From the NCBI GenBank assembly GCA_964568975.1, contig CAZMSO010000001.1:114003-178002 (forward strand): DNA of 64,000 nucleotides, written 5' to 3'. Positions 1 to 7,785 of the stretch are shown here, in pieces. The notes beneath the pieces were generated by a model. That model ran no database searches. It worked only from the letters and a program-made list of their open reading frames with translations, and was not told the origin of the DNA. This DNA is from CAZADA01 sp964568975 (GTDB lineage Bacteria > Pseudomonadota > Alphaproteobacteria > Caulobacterales > Maricaulaceae). How positions within the stretch are numbered: position 1 is the first letter of the stretch; every line of letters begins with the position of its first letter. The translations under genes were made by a program, and so were the position numbers.

Positions 1-1126
1 CAGCCAAACGGACATAGCGCGTCTTCGCCTGCTCGCCCGCCTCCATCAACCGCGCGAGGTCAGCGAGGAAGCTGTCGGCCGCCCGCGCCGTCGCGCGCAC
101 TGTCATGGGCGTAGTGAGATTAATCATGCCCGCTGACAGCCGCGCGCCCGGCCCCACGGTGTGCGGCGCGCTTTCGCCGGTCGCTAAGGAGACGTCGAGG
201 TCCGACACCCCCGCCTCCACCACCGCGTCCACGGGCGCGCGGTCGCCTGGCGCAAGCAGCAGCCGGTCGCCGACGGCGATGTCGTTCGCCGCAACGGCGG
301 CCACCGCGCCGTCAGGCCCGATGCGGCTGGCGGTGGCGGCTTGCAGAGCTAAGAGATCGCGCGCCGCGCGCCGGGCGCGCCGGCGCAACGCGTGATCGAG
401 CCAGCGCCCGATCAGCAAGAAAAAGAGCAGCATCACCGCGGCGTCGAAATAAGCGTGCGCCTCGCCCGCCAGCGTTTGCACGACGCTCATGGTCAAAGCG
501 AGGATCACCGCCAAAGAAATCGGCACATCCATATTCGCGCGCCCGGCGCGCAACGCGGTCACCGCGCTTGCAAAAAACGGCCGGCCGGCGAAGGCCGCCG
601 CCGGCAACGCAATCAGCGCGGAAATCCAATGGAACAGATCGCGGGTGATGGGCCCCATCTCGCCGTCATGGCCGGCCCACACCGAGACCGACAACAGCAT
701 CACATTCGCCGTCGCAAACCCCGCGACCGCCATGCACACCAACAGCCGGCGGCCCTCCGCGTCATCAGCGTTCAAGGCCTTTTGCGGCTCAAACGGCGCG
801 GCGTGATAGCCGAGCCGATCTAACGCAGCGGTGATGGCTTTGGGCGCAAGGCGGCTTTCATCAAACGCCACGCGCAGCTTGCCCGTGGAGAGGTTGAGCC
901 GGGCGGCCGTCACGCCGTCAAGGGCGGCGACGCCGCCCTCGATCTTTGTGATGCAGCCGGCGCATTTCGCCCCGCGCACAAGGAGCTCAAGCTCCGCGCC
1001 CGCGGTGGAGTGGCGCACGAACGGGGCGGGATCAGCGGCGTTCCCGCTCGCATCCGCCGGCGCGAGGCCGCTCGGGCAGCCCGCGTTTGCGGTCGTCGTC
1101 CACCGCCTCTCGGCCTCTGCGCTCAC
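1..1126 (-). CDS. fixI: FixI/CcoI copper-transporting P-type ATPase (N-terminal part, cut by window edge)
   Basis: This copper-exporting P1B-type ATPase delivers copper for assembly of the cbb3 oxidase encoded just upstream. About 375 N-terminal residues are present and the reading frame runs open off position 1. The translation shows a heavy-metal-associated domain with GAKCAGC, several hydrophobic segments, and the actuator-domain motif ATGES. The CPC membrane motif, phosphorylation DKTGT and ATP-binding parts would lie outside the window. I place the start at GTG 1126, preceded by GGAGG at nine bases; GTG 1132 in the same frame is possible but too close to that site. It lies 44 bp after fixH in the conserved order fixG-fixH-fixI. 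Confidence 0.9.
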   Translation of the reverse strand, partial: MSAEAERRWTTTANAGCPSGLAPADASGNAADPAPFVRHSTAGAELELLVRGAKCAGCITKIEGGVAALDGVTAARLNLSTGKLRVAFDESRLAPKAITAALDRLGYHAAPFEPQKALNADDAEGRRLLVCMAVAGFATANVMLLSVSVWAGHDGEMGPITRDLFHWISALIALPAAAFAGRPFFASAVTALRAGRANMDVPISLAVILALTMSVVQTLAGEAHAYFDAAVMLLFFLLIGRWLDHALRRRARRAARDLLALQAATASRIGPDGAVAAVAANDIAVGDRLLLAPGDRAPVDAVVEAGVSDLDVSLATGESAPHTVGPGARLSAGMINLTTPMTVRATARAADSFLADLARLMEAGEQAKTRYVRLA

Positions 1127-1170
1127 AATCACCTGCCTCCGCCGCCGCGCGGCGCGTTGTCGTGGTGAGA

Positions 1171-1716
1171 TTAGCGCACCATGAAGCGGCGTTCCGCTTC
1201 AAAGGGCGCGCCGTCGGCGAACTGCGTGCGCACCACGAGGCGCCATTCTCCCGGCGCGACGCCGTCCGCGACCGCGGCATAGCCGCCCCGCTCCACCTCA
1301 CGGAACTGAAGAGCCCGGTCTTGGGCGTCAGTGACTATGCGCCCCAACACCGCCTCCAGCGTGATGCCGGTGACGGGCGCCCCCGCGGCGTCGGCCATCA
1401 CGACTTTGAGCCGGAGTTCGCCGCTCTCGGCGTTCCACACGTGCTCGACCCCCGCACGCCAGCCGCGTTCGTTTTGCACCGCGCGGTCGTCCAGCGTGCG
1501 GTTGAAGTCCCGAGCGAGGCCGCGCTTGAAGGGCTTTTCCACCACCAGGCCGGGGAAGCTGCGCGCCGCAGCGGTGATGAAGACCGCGTTGACGGCGATG
1601 ACCACGGCGAAAAAGGCCACCATGGCGATCAGCACATGCCGGCCCGTAATCTCACCGCGACCGCGCGCTGCGCGCCGCATGGCCGGGGACGGCTCCTCCC
1701 CATCGCGCCAGCTCAT
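1171..1716 (-). CDS. fixH: FixH family protein of the cbb3 oxidase assembly operon
   Basis: FixH is a small membrane-anchored protein needed, with FixG, FixI and FixS, for maturation of cbb3-type cytochrome oxidase; its exact chemistry is unsettled. The 181-residue product has one N-terminal membrane segment (about residues 27-49), followed by a periplasmic domain with an immunoglobulin-like, beta-rich look. Its start codon overlaps the fixG stop by four bases (ATGA), so translation is probably coupled. Identification rests on this topology and on the position between fixG and fixI. Confidence 0.88.
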   Translation of the reverse strand: MSWRDGEEPSPAMRRAARGRGEITGRHVLIAMVAFFAVVIAVNAVFITAAARSFPGLVVEKPFKRGLARDFNRTLDDRAVQNERGWRAGVEHVWNAESGELRLKVVMADAAGAPVTGITLEAVLGRIVTDAQDRALQFREVERGGYAAVADGVAPGEWRLVVRTQFADGAPFEAERRFMVR

Positions 1717-3215
1717 CGCTTGTATCCGGTCTGCAGCATGGTCTCCTCCTGGACCGTTTCGCCGGTCGTCGGATTGGTGACCGTGAGCGTGACCGGCAAG
1801 GACGATGCGTCAATGGCCGACGGCGGGGCCGTAACAAACAAACGATAAGGCGTGACGGTGTCGGCCACGCCCTTCAAGGTCGCTTCCGTTCCGTCCACGT
1901 CTTGGCCGATGACGCGAATGCTCAGCCCCTGCGGCCCCTCGACCGCGAGGCGGAAATCCTGGTCCGTGTTGCGCTTGTTGATGATTTTCAACTCATAGCC
2001 ATTGCGTATGGAGCCGTCGGATAAGCGCACATAATTCGGATTGCGGTCGCGCAGCACATTGAGATCAAGCGCGCTGCGGGTGGAGAGGCCCACCAGCATC
2101 AACACGCCGACGAGCGCGAAGGCGCCGCCATAATACACCGTGCGCGGACGGATGGGGCGGACGCTGTTCTTGCCGGCGGCCAGACGGCGATCAAGGTTCG
2201 CCCCGCTATCATAGGCGATCAAGCCCTTGGGCCGGTCGATCTTCACCATCACGTCGTTGCAAGCGTCGATGCACAGCCCGCAATTGATGCACTCCAGCTG
2301 GTCGCCGTCGCGAATGTCGATGCCCATGGGGCACACCGCCACGCACTGATTGCAGTCAATGCAGTCGCCGCGGCCTTCCCAGGCTTCGCCTTTTTTGTGC
2401 CGGCCGCGGGGTTCGCCGCGGTCGCGGCGATAGGTGACCTCGAGCGTCTCGCGATCCGTCATCGCGCCTTGGATCCGCGGCCACGGACACATGTAGGTGC
2501 ACACTTGCTCGCGCATCATGCCGGCGAGCGAGTACGTGGTGAAAGTGAGGATGCCCGCGAAGAGATAGGCCGAACCGGCCGCCTCGCCGGTGAAGAAATC
2601 CCGCGCTAAGGTGGGTGCGTCGTGGAAGTAAAGGATCCAAGCCCCGCCCGTCGCAAAGGCGATGAGCAGCCAAATCGCGTGCTTGAGGCTCTTCTTGGCG
2701 ATCTTCCCAGGCGTCCAAGGCTGGGCGGCGAGGCGCATGCGCTTATTGCGATCACCCTCCACGAACCGCTCCACGGCGATGTAGAGATCCGTCCACACCG
2801 TTTGGGGACAGGCATAGCCGCACCAGAGCCGGCCGAACAACGCCGTCACGAGGAACAGCGCCAGGGCGGCGAGGATCAACAGACCGGTGATGTAATAGAC
2901 TTCTTGGGGCCAAATCTCAATGAAGAAGAAATAAAACCGCCGCCCCTCAAAATCAACCAAGACCGCTTGATCGGGCTCTCCAAGAGAACGCGACCACCGC
3001 ACCCAGGGGAGTCCATAGTAGATACCAAGTGTGACGAACAAAAGCGCCCATTTGATTGCGCGGAACGGCCCATGGGCGAGCTTGGGGTAAATCGGCTCGC
3101 GCGCTTTGTAGAGCTTGCGCGCCTGCGCGGAGTTGACGGCGGCCACGTCGAGCTGGGCGACGCCCTCAGCGGCCATCGCTGATTGTGAAGGGCCCGGAGG
3201 AATAATGGTGGTCAT
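1713..3215 (-). CDS. fixG: FixG/CcoG polyferredoxin, cbb3 oxidase assembly
   Basis: This integral membrane iron-sulfur protein reduces copper during cbb3 oxidase assembly (CcoG role known from Rhodobacter). The 500-residue product has several N-terminal and one later membrane helix, a CGYACPQ motif after the second helix pair, and two classical 4Fe-4S clusters in CIDCNQCVAVCP and CINCGLCIDAC. The C-terminal third is a periplasmic immunoglobulin-like domain. I choose ATG 3215, which has GGGAGG six bases upstream; an in-frame start 36 codons earlier lacks family resemblance. It is separated from ccoP by 294 bp, so it may have its own promoter. Confidence 0.95.
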   Translation of the reverse strand: MTTIIPPGPSQSAMAAEGVAQLDVAAVNSAQARKLYKAREPIYPKLAHGPFRAIKWALLFVTLGIYYGLPWVRWSRSLGEPDQAVLVDFEGRRFYFFFIEIWPQEVYYITGLLILAALALFLVTALFGRLWCGYACPQTVWTDLYIAVERFVEGDRNKRMRLAAQPWTPGKIAKKSLKHAIWLLIAFATGGAWILYFHDAPTLARDFFTGEAAGSAYLFAGILTFTTYSLAGMMREQVCTYMCPWPRIQGAMTDRETLEVTYRRDRGEPRGRHKKGEAWEGRGDCIDCNQCVAVCPMGIDIRDGDQLECINCGLCIDACNDVMVKIDRPKGLIAYDSGANLDRRLAAGKNSVRPIRPRTVYYGGAFALVGVLMLVGLSTRSALDLNVLRDRNPNYVRLSDGSIRNGYELKIINKRNTDQDFRLAVEGPQGLSIRVIGQDVDGTEATLKGVADTVTPYRLFVTAPPSAIDASSLPVTLTVTNPTTGETVQEETMLQTGYKR

Positions 3216-3509
3216 GGGCGGCCTCCCGTCGCCGCGGGCTGGCGGTCCCCGCCGCCCTCTGGCTTGCGATATTGTGCAGCGCGCGCCGCGCGAGAATGGG
3301 ACCGTTCGCCGCGCCGCACACACATCCGTTCAAACACGGCTCGGCCCGAACCGGCGCCGCCCGCCGTCAGCTGAGGCTCTCTCACAAGCCCGGCGCCCCC
3401 ATTGCGACTAACCCCACGGGTGGTTCTTGGGCTCTGGACCCCGGAGTCAGCGCCCAGGCTCGCCGCAGGACCCGCCCCGAGCATTACCGAGGACTCCGGA
3501 CCAGAGGCG
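3216..3509. other. Gap between ccoP and fixG
   Basis: This 294-bp stretch follows the ccoP stop and precedes fixG on the minus strand. I see no coding frame with family resemblance. It contains an 8-bp inverted repeat, CCGGAGTC at 3441-3448 and GACTCCGG at 3492-3499, with a wide spacer. No TTGAT-N4-ATCAA FNR/FixK box was found by eye. It may hold the fixGHI promoter. Confidence 0.5.
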
Positions 3510-4451
3510 TCAGCCGCCCGTCGGCGCGTCCGCGCCGCCGGCGTCGGCGGATTGGGTCTGCGCCGCGCTTTCCCCGCCGCCAAGGCTGTGGACGTATACG
3601 GCGAGGGCATCGATCACCGGCTCGTCCAAGCGTCCGGTCCAATACGGCATGACGCCGTAGCGCGCGGCGTAAATGGTCTCATAAAGGGCCTCGCGTTCGC
3701 CGCCATAAAGCCAGTCGGCGTCCGTGAGGTTGGGCGCGCCGAAATCATGCTGGCCCCGGCCGTCAGCCCCGTGACACGCCGCGCATTGAATGGCGAAGGT
3801 TTCCTCCGCGCGTCCCACTGCGACCGCGTCAGCCTCCCGCCCCGACAAGTTCACGACATACTCGACAAGGTCGTTGATTTCGCTTTGCGACAACAGACCG
3901 GTCTCGCCATAGGCGGGCATTTGAGAGAAGCGTGAATCGGGGTGGTCGTTGCGAATTCCGTAGGCGATGGTGTGGCGGATCTCCTCCAACCGGCCGCCCC
4001 ACAGCCAGGCGTCGTCATTGAGGTTGGGATAGCCGACGAACCCTTGGGCGCCGGAGCCGTGGCAGGTCGCGCAATTGTCGCCGAAGGCGGACTCGCCGGC
4101 GGCTAACGCGAATTGGAGCAGCTCGGGATCCCGCTCAATCTCGTCGAGCGATTGCGCCGCGGAGAGACGCTCGAAAAAGGGCCCCCGCGATTCCGCCAGA
4201 TCCGCCATGTCCGCGGCCACATTCAAGCGTTCGGAATGGCCGCGCAGCCCGCGCGTCGCCCCATCCGCCCCCGGCAAGCCCGGGATCGCCGGCATAAAGA
4301 CCATGTAAATGACCGACCAGGCGATGGTGGCGTAGAAGATCCACAACCACCAACGCGGCAGCGGGTTGTTCAATTCTTTGATGCCGTCCCATTCGTGACC
4401 CGTGGTCTCTACGCCGGTGACGTCGTCAATGTCTTTGTGATCGCTGCTCAT
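3510..4451 (-). CDS. ccoP: cbb3-type cytochrome c oxidase subunit III (CcoP)
   Basis: CcoP is the dihaem cytochrome c subunit that passes electrons to CcoO and CcoN in the cytoplasmic membrane. The 313-residue protein has an N-terminal cytoplasmic stretch, one membrane helix (about residues 34-54) and two periplasmic haem c domains. Haem sites are CATCH at residues 127-131 and CAACH at 223-227, and Met ligands are plausible in SQMPAYG and GVMPYW. The extreme C-terminus is Gly/Ala-rich. Its start overlaps the ccoQ stop by four bases (ATGA). Confidence 0.97.
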   Translation of the reverse strand: MSSDHKDIDDVTGVETTGHEWDGIKELNNPLPRWWLWIFYATIAWSVIYMVFMPAIPGLPGADGATRGLRGHSERLNVAADMADLAESRGPFFERLSAAQSLDEIERDPELLQFALAAGESAFGDNCATCHGSGAQGFVGYPNLNDDAWLWGGRLEEIRHTIAYGIRNDHPDSRFSQMPAYGETGLLSQSEINDLVEYVVNLSGREADAVAVGRAEETFAIQCAACHGADGRGQHDFGAPNLTDADWLYGGEREALYETIYAARYGVMPYWTGRLDEPVIDALAVYVHSLGGGESAAQTQSADAGGADAPTGG

Positions 4452-4642
4452 GAACGTTTCTCCTGCCCGGCGGGACCTGATTCAGCCGCAGCCGGCGGCT
4501 TGTCGTCTAAGGGTTGAGCGGCGGCGCGGCGGAACTTGGCGCGATTGCCCGGCCACAAGGCGTAGACCAGCACCCCCGCAAACAGGGCCATGATGAAGAA
4601 CATGCCCCAGGTTTGGGCGAAGGATGACAGCGTCTCATACAT
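4448..4642 (-). CDS. ccoQ: cbb3-type oxidase subunit CcoQ/FixQ
   Basis: CcoQ is a small single-helix subunit that stabilises the cbb3 complex. The 64-residue product has a membrane segment at about residues 13-30, ending in ALWPGNRAKF, the usual CcoQ signature, followed by a short charged tail. It sits between ccoO (62 bp upstream) and ccoP (four-base overlap) as in most proteobacteria. Confidence 0.92.
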   Translation of the reverse strand: MYETLSSFAQTWGMFFIMALFAGVLVYALWPGNRAKFRRAAAQPLDDKPPAAAESGPAGQEKRS

Positions 4643-4704
4643 CGTTCATCGCGCCCCATTCCCGCCGCAGCGCCCGCCAACTCATCATGTTCAGCGCCTC
4701 CGCC

Positions 4705-5436
4705 TCAGCGAATATTTGCTGCGTCTTCGGCTTGGTAGGTGGAGAAATCCACCATCGTGCCCAACACTTGCATGTACGCAATCAGCGCATCGAGCTCGGA
4801 CAACCGCTCGGGATTGCCGTCGAAATCGCGGATCTGCGCGCCCGGATAGGACGCCAGGATCGCGTCATACCGATCGGAGTACTGATCGACTTGGCCCTCC
4901 AAGTCCGCTCTCGCGTTGGCGATCATGTCCTCTGTGTAGGGGACGCCGAGCGCGCGGTTGGCCGCCAGGTCTTTCTCAATCGTGCCGTAGAAAAGATCCT
5001 TTTTTTCAAGGAATGCATAAGGCGGCATAATGGATTCCGGCACGACCGAACGCGGGTTGCGCATATGATCCTGGTGCCAATCATCGGAATACTTACCGCC
5101 GACCCGCGCGAGATCCGGCCCCGAACGTTTGGAGCCCCACTGAAACGGCCGGTCATACATGCTTTCCGCCGCCAGCGAGTAATGGCCGTAACGCTCCACC
5201 TCATCGCGCATGGGCCGCACCATTTGGCTGTGGCACACATAGCAGCCTTCGCGGATGTAAATGTTGCGCCCCGCCAGCTCCAGCGGGCTGTAGGGGCGCA
5301 CGCCCTCAACCTTCTCGATCGTGTTGTCGAGATAATAAAGCGGCGCCAGCTGCACGATGCCGCCAATCGAGACCATCACCAAAATCCCAAGTATCAGGAC
5401 TAAGGAGCGCCGTTCAAAGATCGCGTGCCATTTCAT
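4705..5436 (-). CDS. ccoO: cbb3-type cytochrome c oxidase subunit II (CcoO)
   Basis: CcoO is the monohaem cytochrome c subunit of the cbb3 oxidase. The 243-residue protein carries an N-terminal membrane anchor (about residues 11-33) and one haem c site, CYVCH at residues 65-69, inside the family motif EGCYVCHSQMVRP. The C-terminal region is periplasmic. It starts 23 bp after ccoN, within the same minus-strand operon. Confidence 0.97.
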   Translation of the reverse strand: MKWHAIFERRSLVLILGILVMVSIGGIVQLAPLYYLDNTIEKVEGVRPYSPLELAGRNIYIREGCYVCHSQMVRPMRDEVERYGHYSLAAESMYDRPFQWGSKRSGPDLARVGGKYSDDWHQDHMRNPRSVVPESIMPPYAFLEKKDLFYGTIEKDLAANRALGVPYTEDMIANARADLEGQVDQYSDRYDAILASYPGAQIRDFDGNPERLSELDALIAYMQVLGTMVDFSTYQAEDAANIR

Positions 5437-5459
5437 GATCCGCCTCCCAATCCTTCGCG

Positions 5460-7118
5460 TTACTCAGCCGGCGCGACGCCGCCAGCCGGCGTGGCCGCGG
5501 CCTCAACCTCAGCTTTGCGAACGTGGCCGCGCGCGGTCATATACAAATTGTAAATCATGATGACAGCACCAGCTAAGTAAAGAACCCCACCAAGCAATCG
5601 AATGACATAATAGGGGTGCATCGCCTCCACAGTTTCGACGAAAGAGTACTCCAGGAAGCCGAACTGATTGTAGGCGCGCCACATCAGCCCCTGCATAATT
5701 CCCGACACCCACATCGCTGTGATGTAGAGGAGAATGCCGAGGGTGGAGATCCAGAAGTGCCACTCCACCAGCGCCTCAGAGTAAAGGCGACGACGCTTCC
5801 ACAACCATTGCGTCAAGCAATAGAGCGCGCCGAAGCTGATGAAGCCGACCCAGCCCAACGCCCCGGAATGGACGTGGCCGATCGTCCAGTCCGTGTAATG
5901 GGAGAGCGAGTTCACCGCCCGGATGGACATCACTGGACCCTCAAAGGTCGACATGCCGTAAAACGCCACCGACACCACAAGCATCCGAATGACGGGGTCC
6001 GTCCGCAATTTGTCCCACGCGCCCGCGAGCGTCATGAGACCGTTGATCATCCCACCCCAGCTCGGCATCCACAGCATCACCGAGAATGTCATGCCGAGCG
6101 TCTGCGCCCATTCAGGCAACGCGGTGTAGTGGAGATGATGCGGGCCAGCCCAAATGTAGATGAAAATGAGCGTCCAGAAATGAACAATGGAGAGGCGGTA
6201 GGAAAAGACAGGCCTCTCCGCTCGTTTGGGGATGAAGTAGTACATAATCCCCAAAAAACCGGCCGTCAGAAAGAAGCCGACCGCGTTGTGCCCATACCAC
6301 CACTGAGTGAGCGCATCCTGGACACCCGCAAAGACTTGGTAGCTCTTCACGCTCGTGAGGCTGACCGGCAGCGCCAGATTGTTCACAATGTGCAGCATCG
6401 CGATGGTGACGATGAACGCCAAGTAAAACCAATTCGCGACGTACAGATGCGGCTCTTTCCGCTTGAGACATGTGCCTAAGAAGACGAGAAGATAGGCCAC
6501 CCACACCACGGTGAGCCACAAATCCACATACCACTCAGGCTCGGCGTATTCTTTCGATTGCGTGACGCCGATCAGATACCCGGTCGCGGCCAGGACAATG
6601 AACAGCTGATAGCCCCAGAACACGAACCAGGGCCAATAGCCGCCCGCTAAGCGTGCGCGGCACGTGCGCTGCACCACATAAAACGAGGTCGCCAAGAGCG
6701 CGTTGCCGCCAAAGGCGAAGATCACAGCGGAGGTGTGCAGCGGCCGCAAACGCCCGAAATTCGTGAAGCCCCAGTCGGGGAAGTAAAAGAGGTTCGGAAA
6801 CGCAAGCTGGGCGGCGATCACCACCCCGGCCAGCAGGCCCGCCAGGCCCCAAAAGGACGTGGCGATCACGCCAGCCTTGATGACGCCGTCCTCATAGCGC
6901 GTTTCATCAATGGGATCGACGCCGGTGCGGAACCGCGCAGCGAAGCCCAAAATCCACACCGCCAAGCCGCCCAAGAAAATCCAGCCATGGATCCCCATCA
7001 GCGGATCATCCGCGCGCGCAGTCATCAGCAGCACGGCCGCCAGGGCCACGGCGAGAAGCAACACCTGCAAGACGACGGACGCCGATCGCCCCCCGAACGT
7101 CGCTGTTAATGCGCTCAT
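5460..7118 (-). CDS. ccoN: cbb3-type cytochrome c oxidase subunit I (CcoN)
   Basis: CcoN is the catalytic haem-copper subunit that reduces oxygen to water with high affinity and pumps protons. The 552-residue product has about twelve to fourteen membrane helices and the expected histidines, including LRPLHTS, WWYGHNAVGFF, WAGPHHLHY and TIGHVHSGALGW. I choose ATG 7118, which has AAGGAGG nine bases upstream; an in-frame start 30 codons earlier lacks this site and family match. It is first in the ccoNOQP operon. Confidence 0.97.
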   Translation of the reverse strand: MSALTATFGGRSASVVLQVLLLAVALAAVLLMTARADDPLMGIHGWIFLGGLAVWILGFAARFRTGVDPIDETRYEDGVIKAGVIATSFWGLAGLLAGVVIAAQLAFPNLFYFPDWGFTNFGRLRPLHTSAVIFAFGGNALLATSFYVVQRTCRARLAGGYWPWFVFWGYQLFIVLAATGYLIGVTQSKEYAEPEWYVDLWLTVVWVAYLLVFLGTCLKRKEPHLYVANWFYLAFIVTIAMLHIVNNLALPVSLTSVKSYQVFAGVQDALTQWWYGHNAVGFFLTAGFLGIMYYFIPKRAERPVFSYRLSIVHFWTLIFIYIWAGPHHLHYTALPEWAQTLGMTFSVMLWMPSWGGMINGLMTLAGAWDKLRTDPVIRMLVVSVAFYGMSTFEGPVMSIRAVNSLSHYTDWTIGHVHSGALGWVGFISFGALYCLTQWLWKRRRLYSEALVEWHFWISTLGILLYITAMWVSGIMQGLMWRAYNQFGFLEYSFVETVEAMHPYYVIRLLGGVLYLAGAVIMIYNLYMTARGHVRKAEVEAAATPAGGVAPAE

Positions 7119-7411
7119 GCTCCGCGCCCTCCTTACGATGCGACCGTCACACTGTCCGTCATCGAATCGCGCAGGGACGCGCTTAAAGCAACGGGACCTG
7201 TGAGCCACAGCGGCGGCGCACGCGCATGAAAGCTTGCGTTTTCAAGAGCTTACCGCACCAGCGTCAGAGTGTCCGTGCGCAAATGCCGCACCCGGTGTGT
7301 GGTCTCTGGCGCGGGCCCGCGAAGTCGCGCCCTAGACGATTGCAAATGATTGTCAGCAGCGCGTCCCAGCGGTGAATGCGTAACCTTCCCGGCGTCTTGG
7401 CGTCGCGTGTT
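7119..7411 (-). promoter_or_regulatory. Upstream region of the ccoNOQP operon
   Basis: This 293-bp gap lies before ccoN and after the small membrane gene on the same strand, so it should contain the oxidase promoter. I looked for an FNR/FixK box and found none with correct spacing. The nearest are an imperfect repeat around 7231-7252 (CTTG and CAAG with a six-base spacer) and an AT-rich block at 7338-7354. I cannot assign a promoter with confidence. Confidence 0.35.
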
Positions 7412-7675
7412 TTATGCGTCGCGATCGCAGTCGTGACGCTCGCGCGCCTCAGGGCTCATCACCGCCACGCCCATGCCCGCGCTGCCGAAGGTGAGCGCGA
7501 AGAACGCCGCCAAGAGAATGAGCGCCAACATGCCGTCGGGGGAGCCGGTCATGAGCGTGCGCAAATTGGCGATGTCGAAATAGAGAAACGCCGCAAGCAC
7601 GACCCAGCCGGCCACGACGCCAATGGCTAAGTGCATCGCCAAAAAGCGCAGCAAGAGCCGCGTTTCGCGATTCAT
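7412..7675 (-). CDS. Small two-helix membrane protein downstream of acs
   Basis: I do not recognise a family. The 87-residue product has two hydrophobic segments, roughly residues 10-31 and 48-72, with a short polar loop, and a His/Asp/Arg-rich C-terminus. ATG 7675 is chosen because it follows a purine-rich stretch (AGGGCGAGGG) and because the protein there begins just before the first helix; the frame remains open further upstream without recognisable protein. It lies 110 bp downstream of acs on the same strand and may be co-transcribed, so a role in acetate use or membrane adaptation is possible but unproven. Confidence 0.65.
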   Translation of the reverse strand: MNRETRLLLRFLAMHLAIGVVAGWVVLAAFLYFDIANLRTLMTGSPDGMLALILLAAFFALTFGSAGMGVAVMSPEARERHDCDRDA

Positions 7676-7785
7676 GCCCCGACCCTCGCCCTGACATTGA
7701 TGCGGGCGCGGCGCGCGCCCTGCGTCCACAAAGGAGCATGGCGCGCGCCGCGTCGCCGACAAGGGCGCCGTTGGTCGCGGCGGCG

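Noticed and set aside
3216..3323. N-terminal extension of FixG by 36 residues
   Set aside because: The extension is unlike the family, and the internal ATG at 3215 has a much better ribosome-binding site.
7231..7354. Possible FNR/FixK box upstream of ccoN
   Set aside because: TTG and CAA half-sites have a six-base instead of eight-base spacer, and the other AT-rich patch lacks symmetry. I cannot support an anaerobic regulator site.
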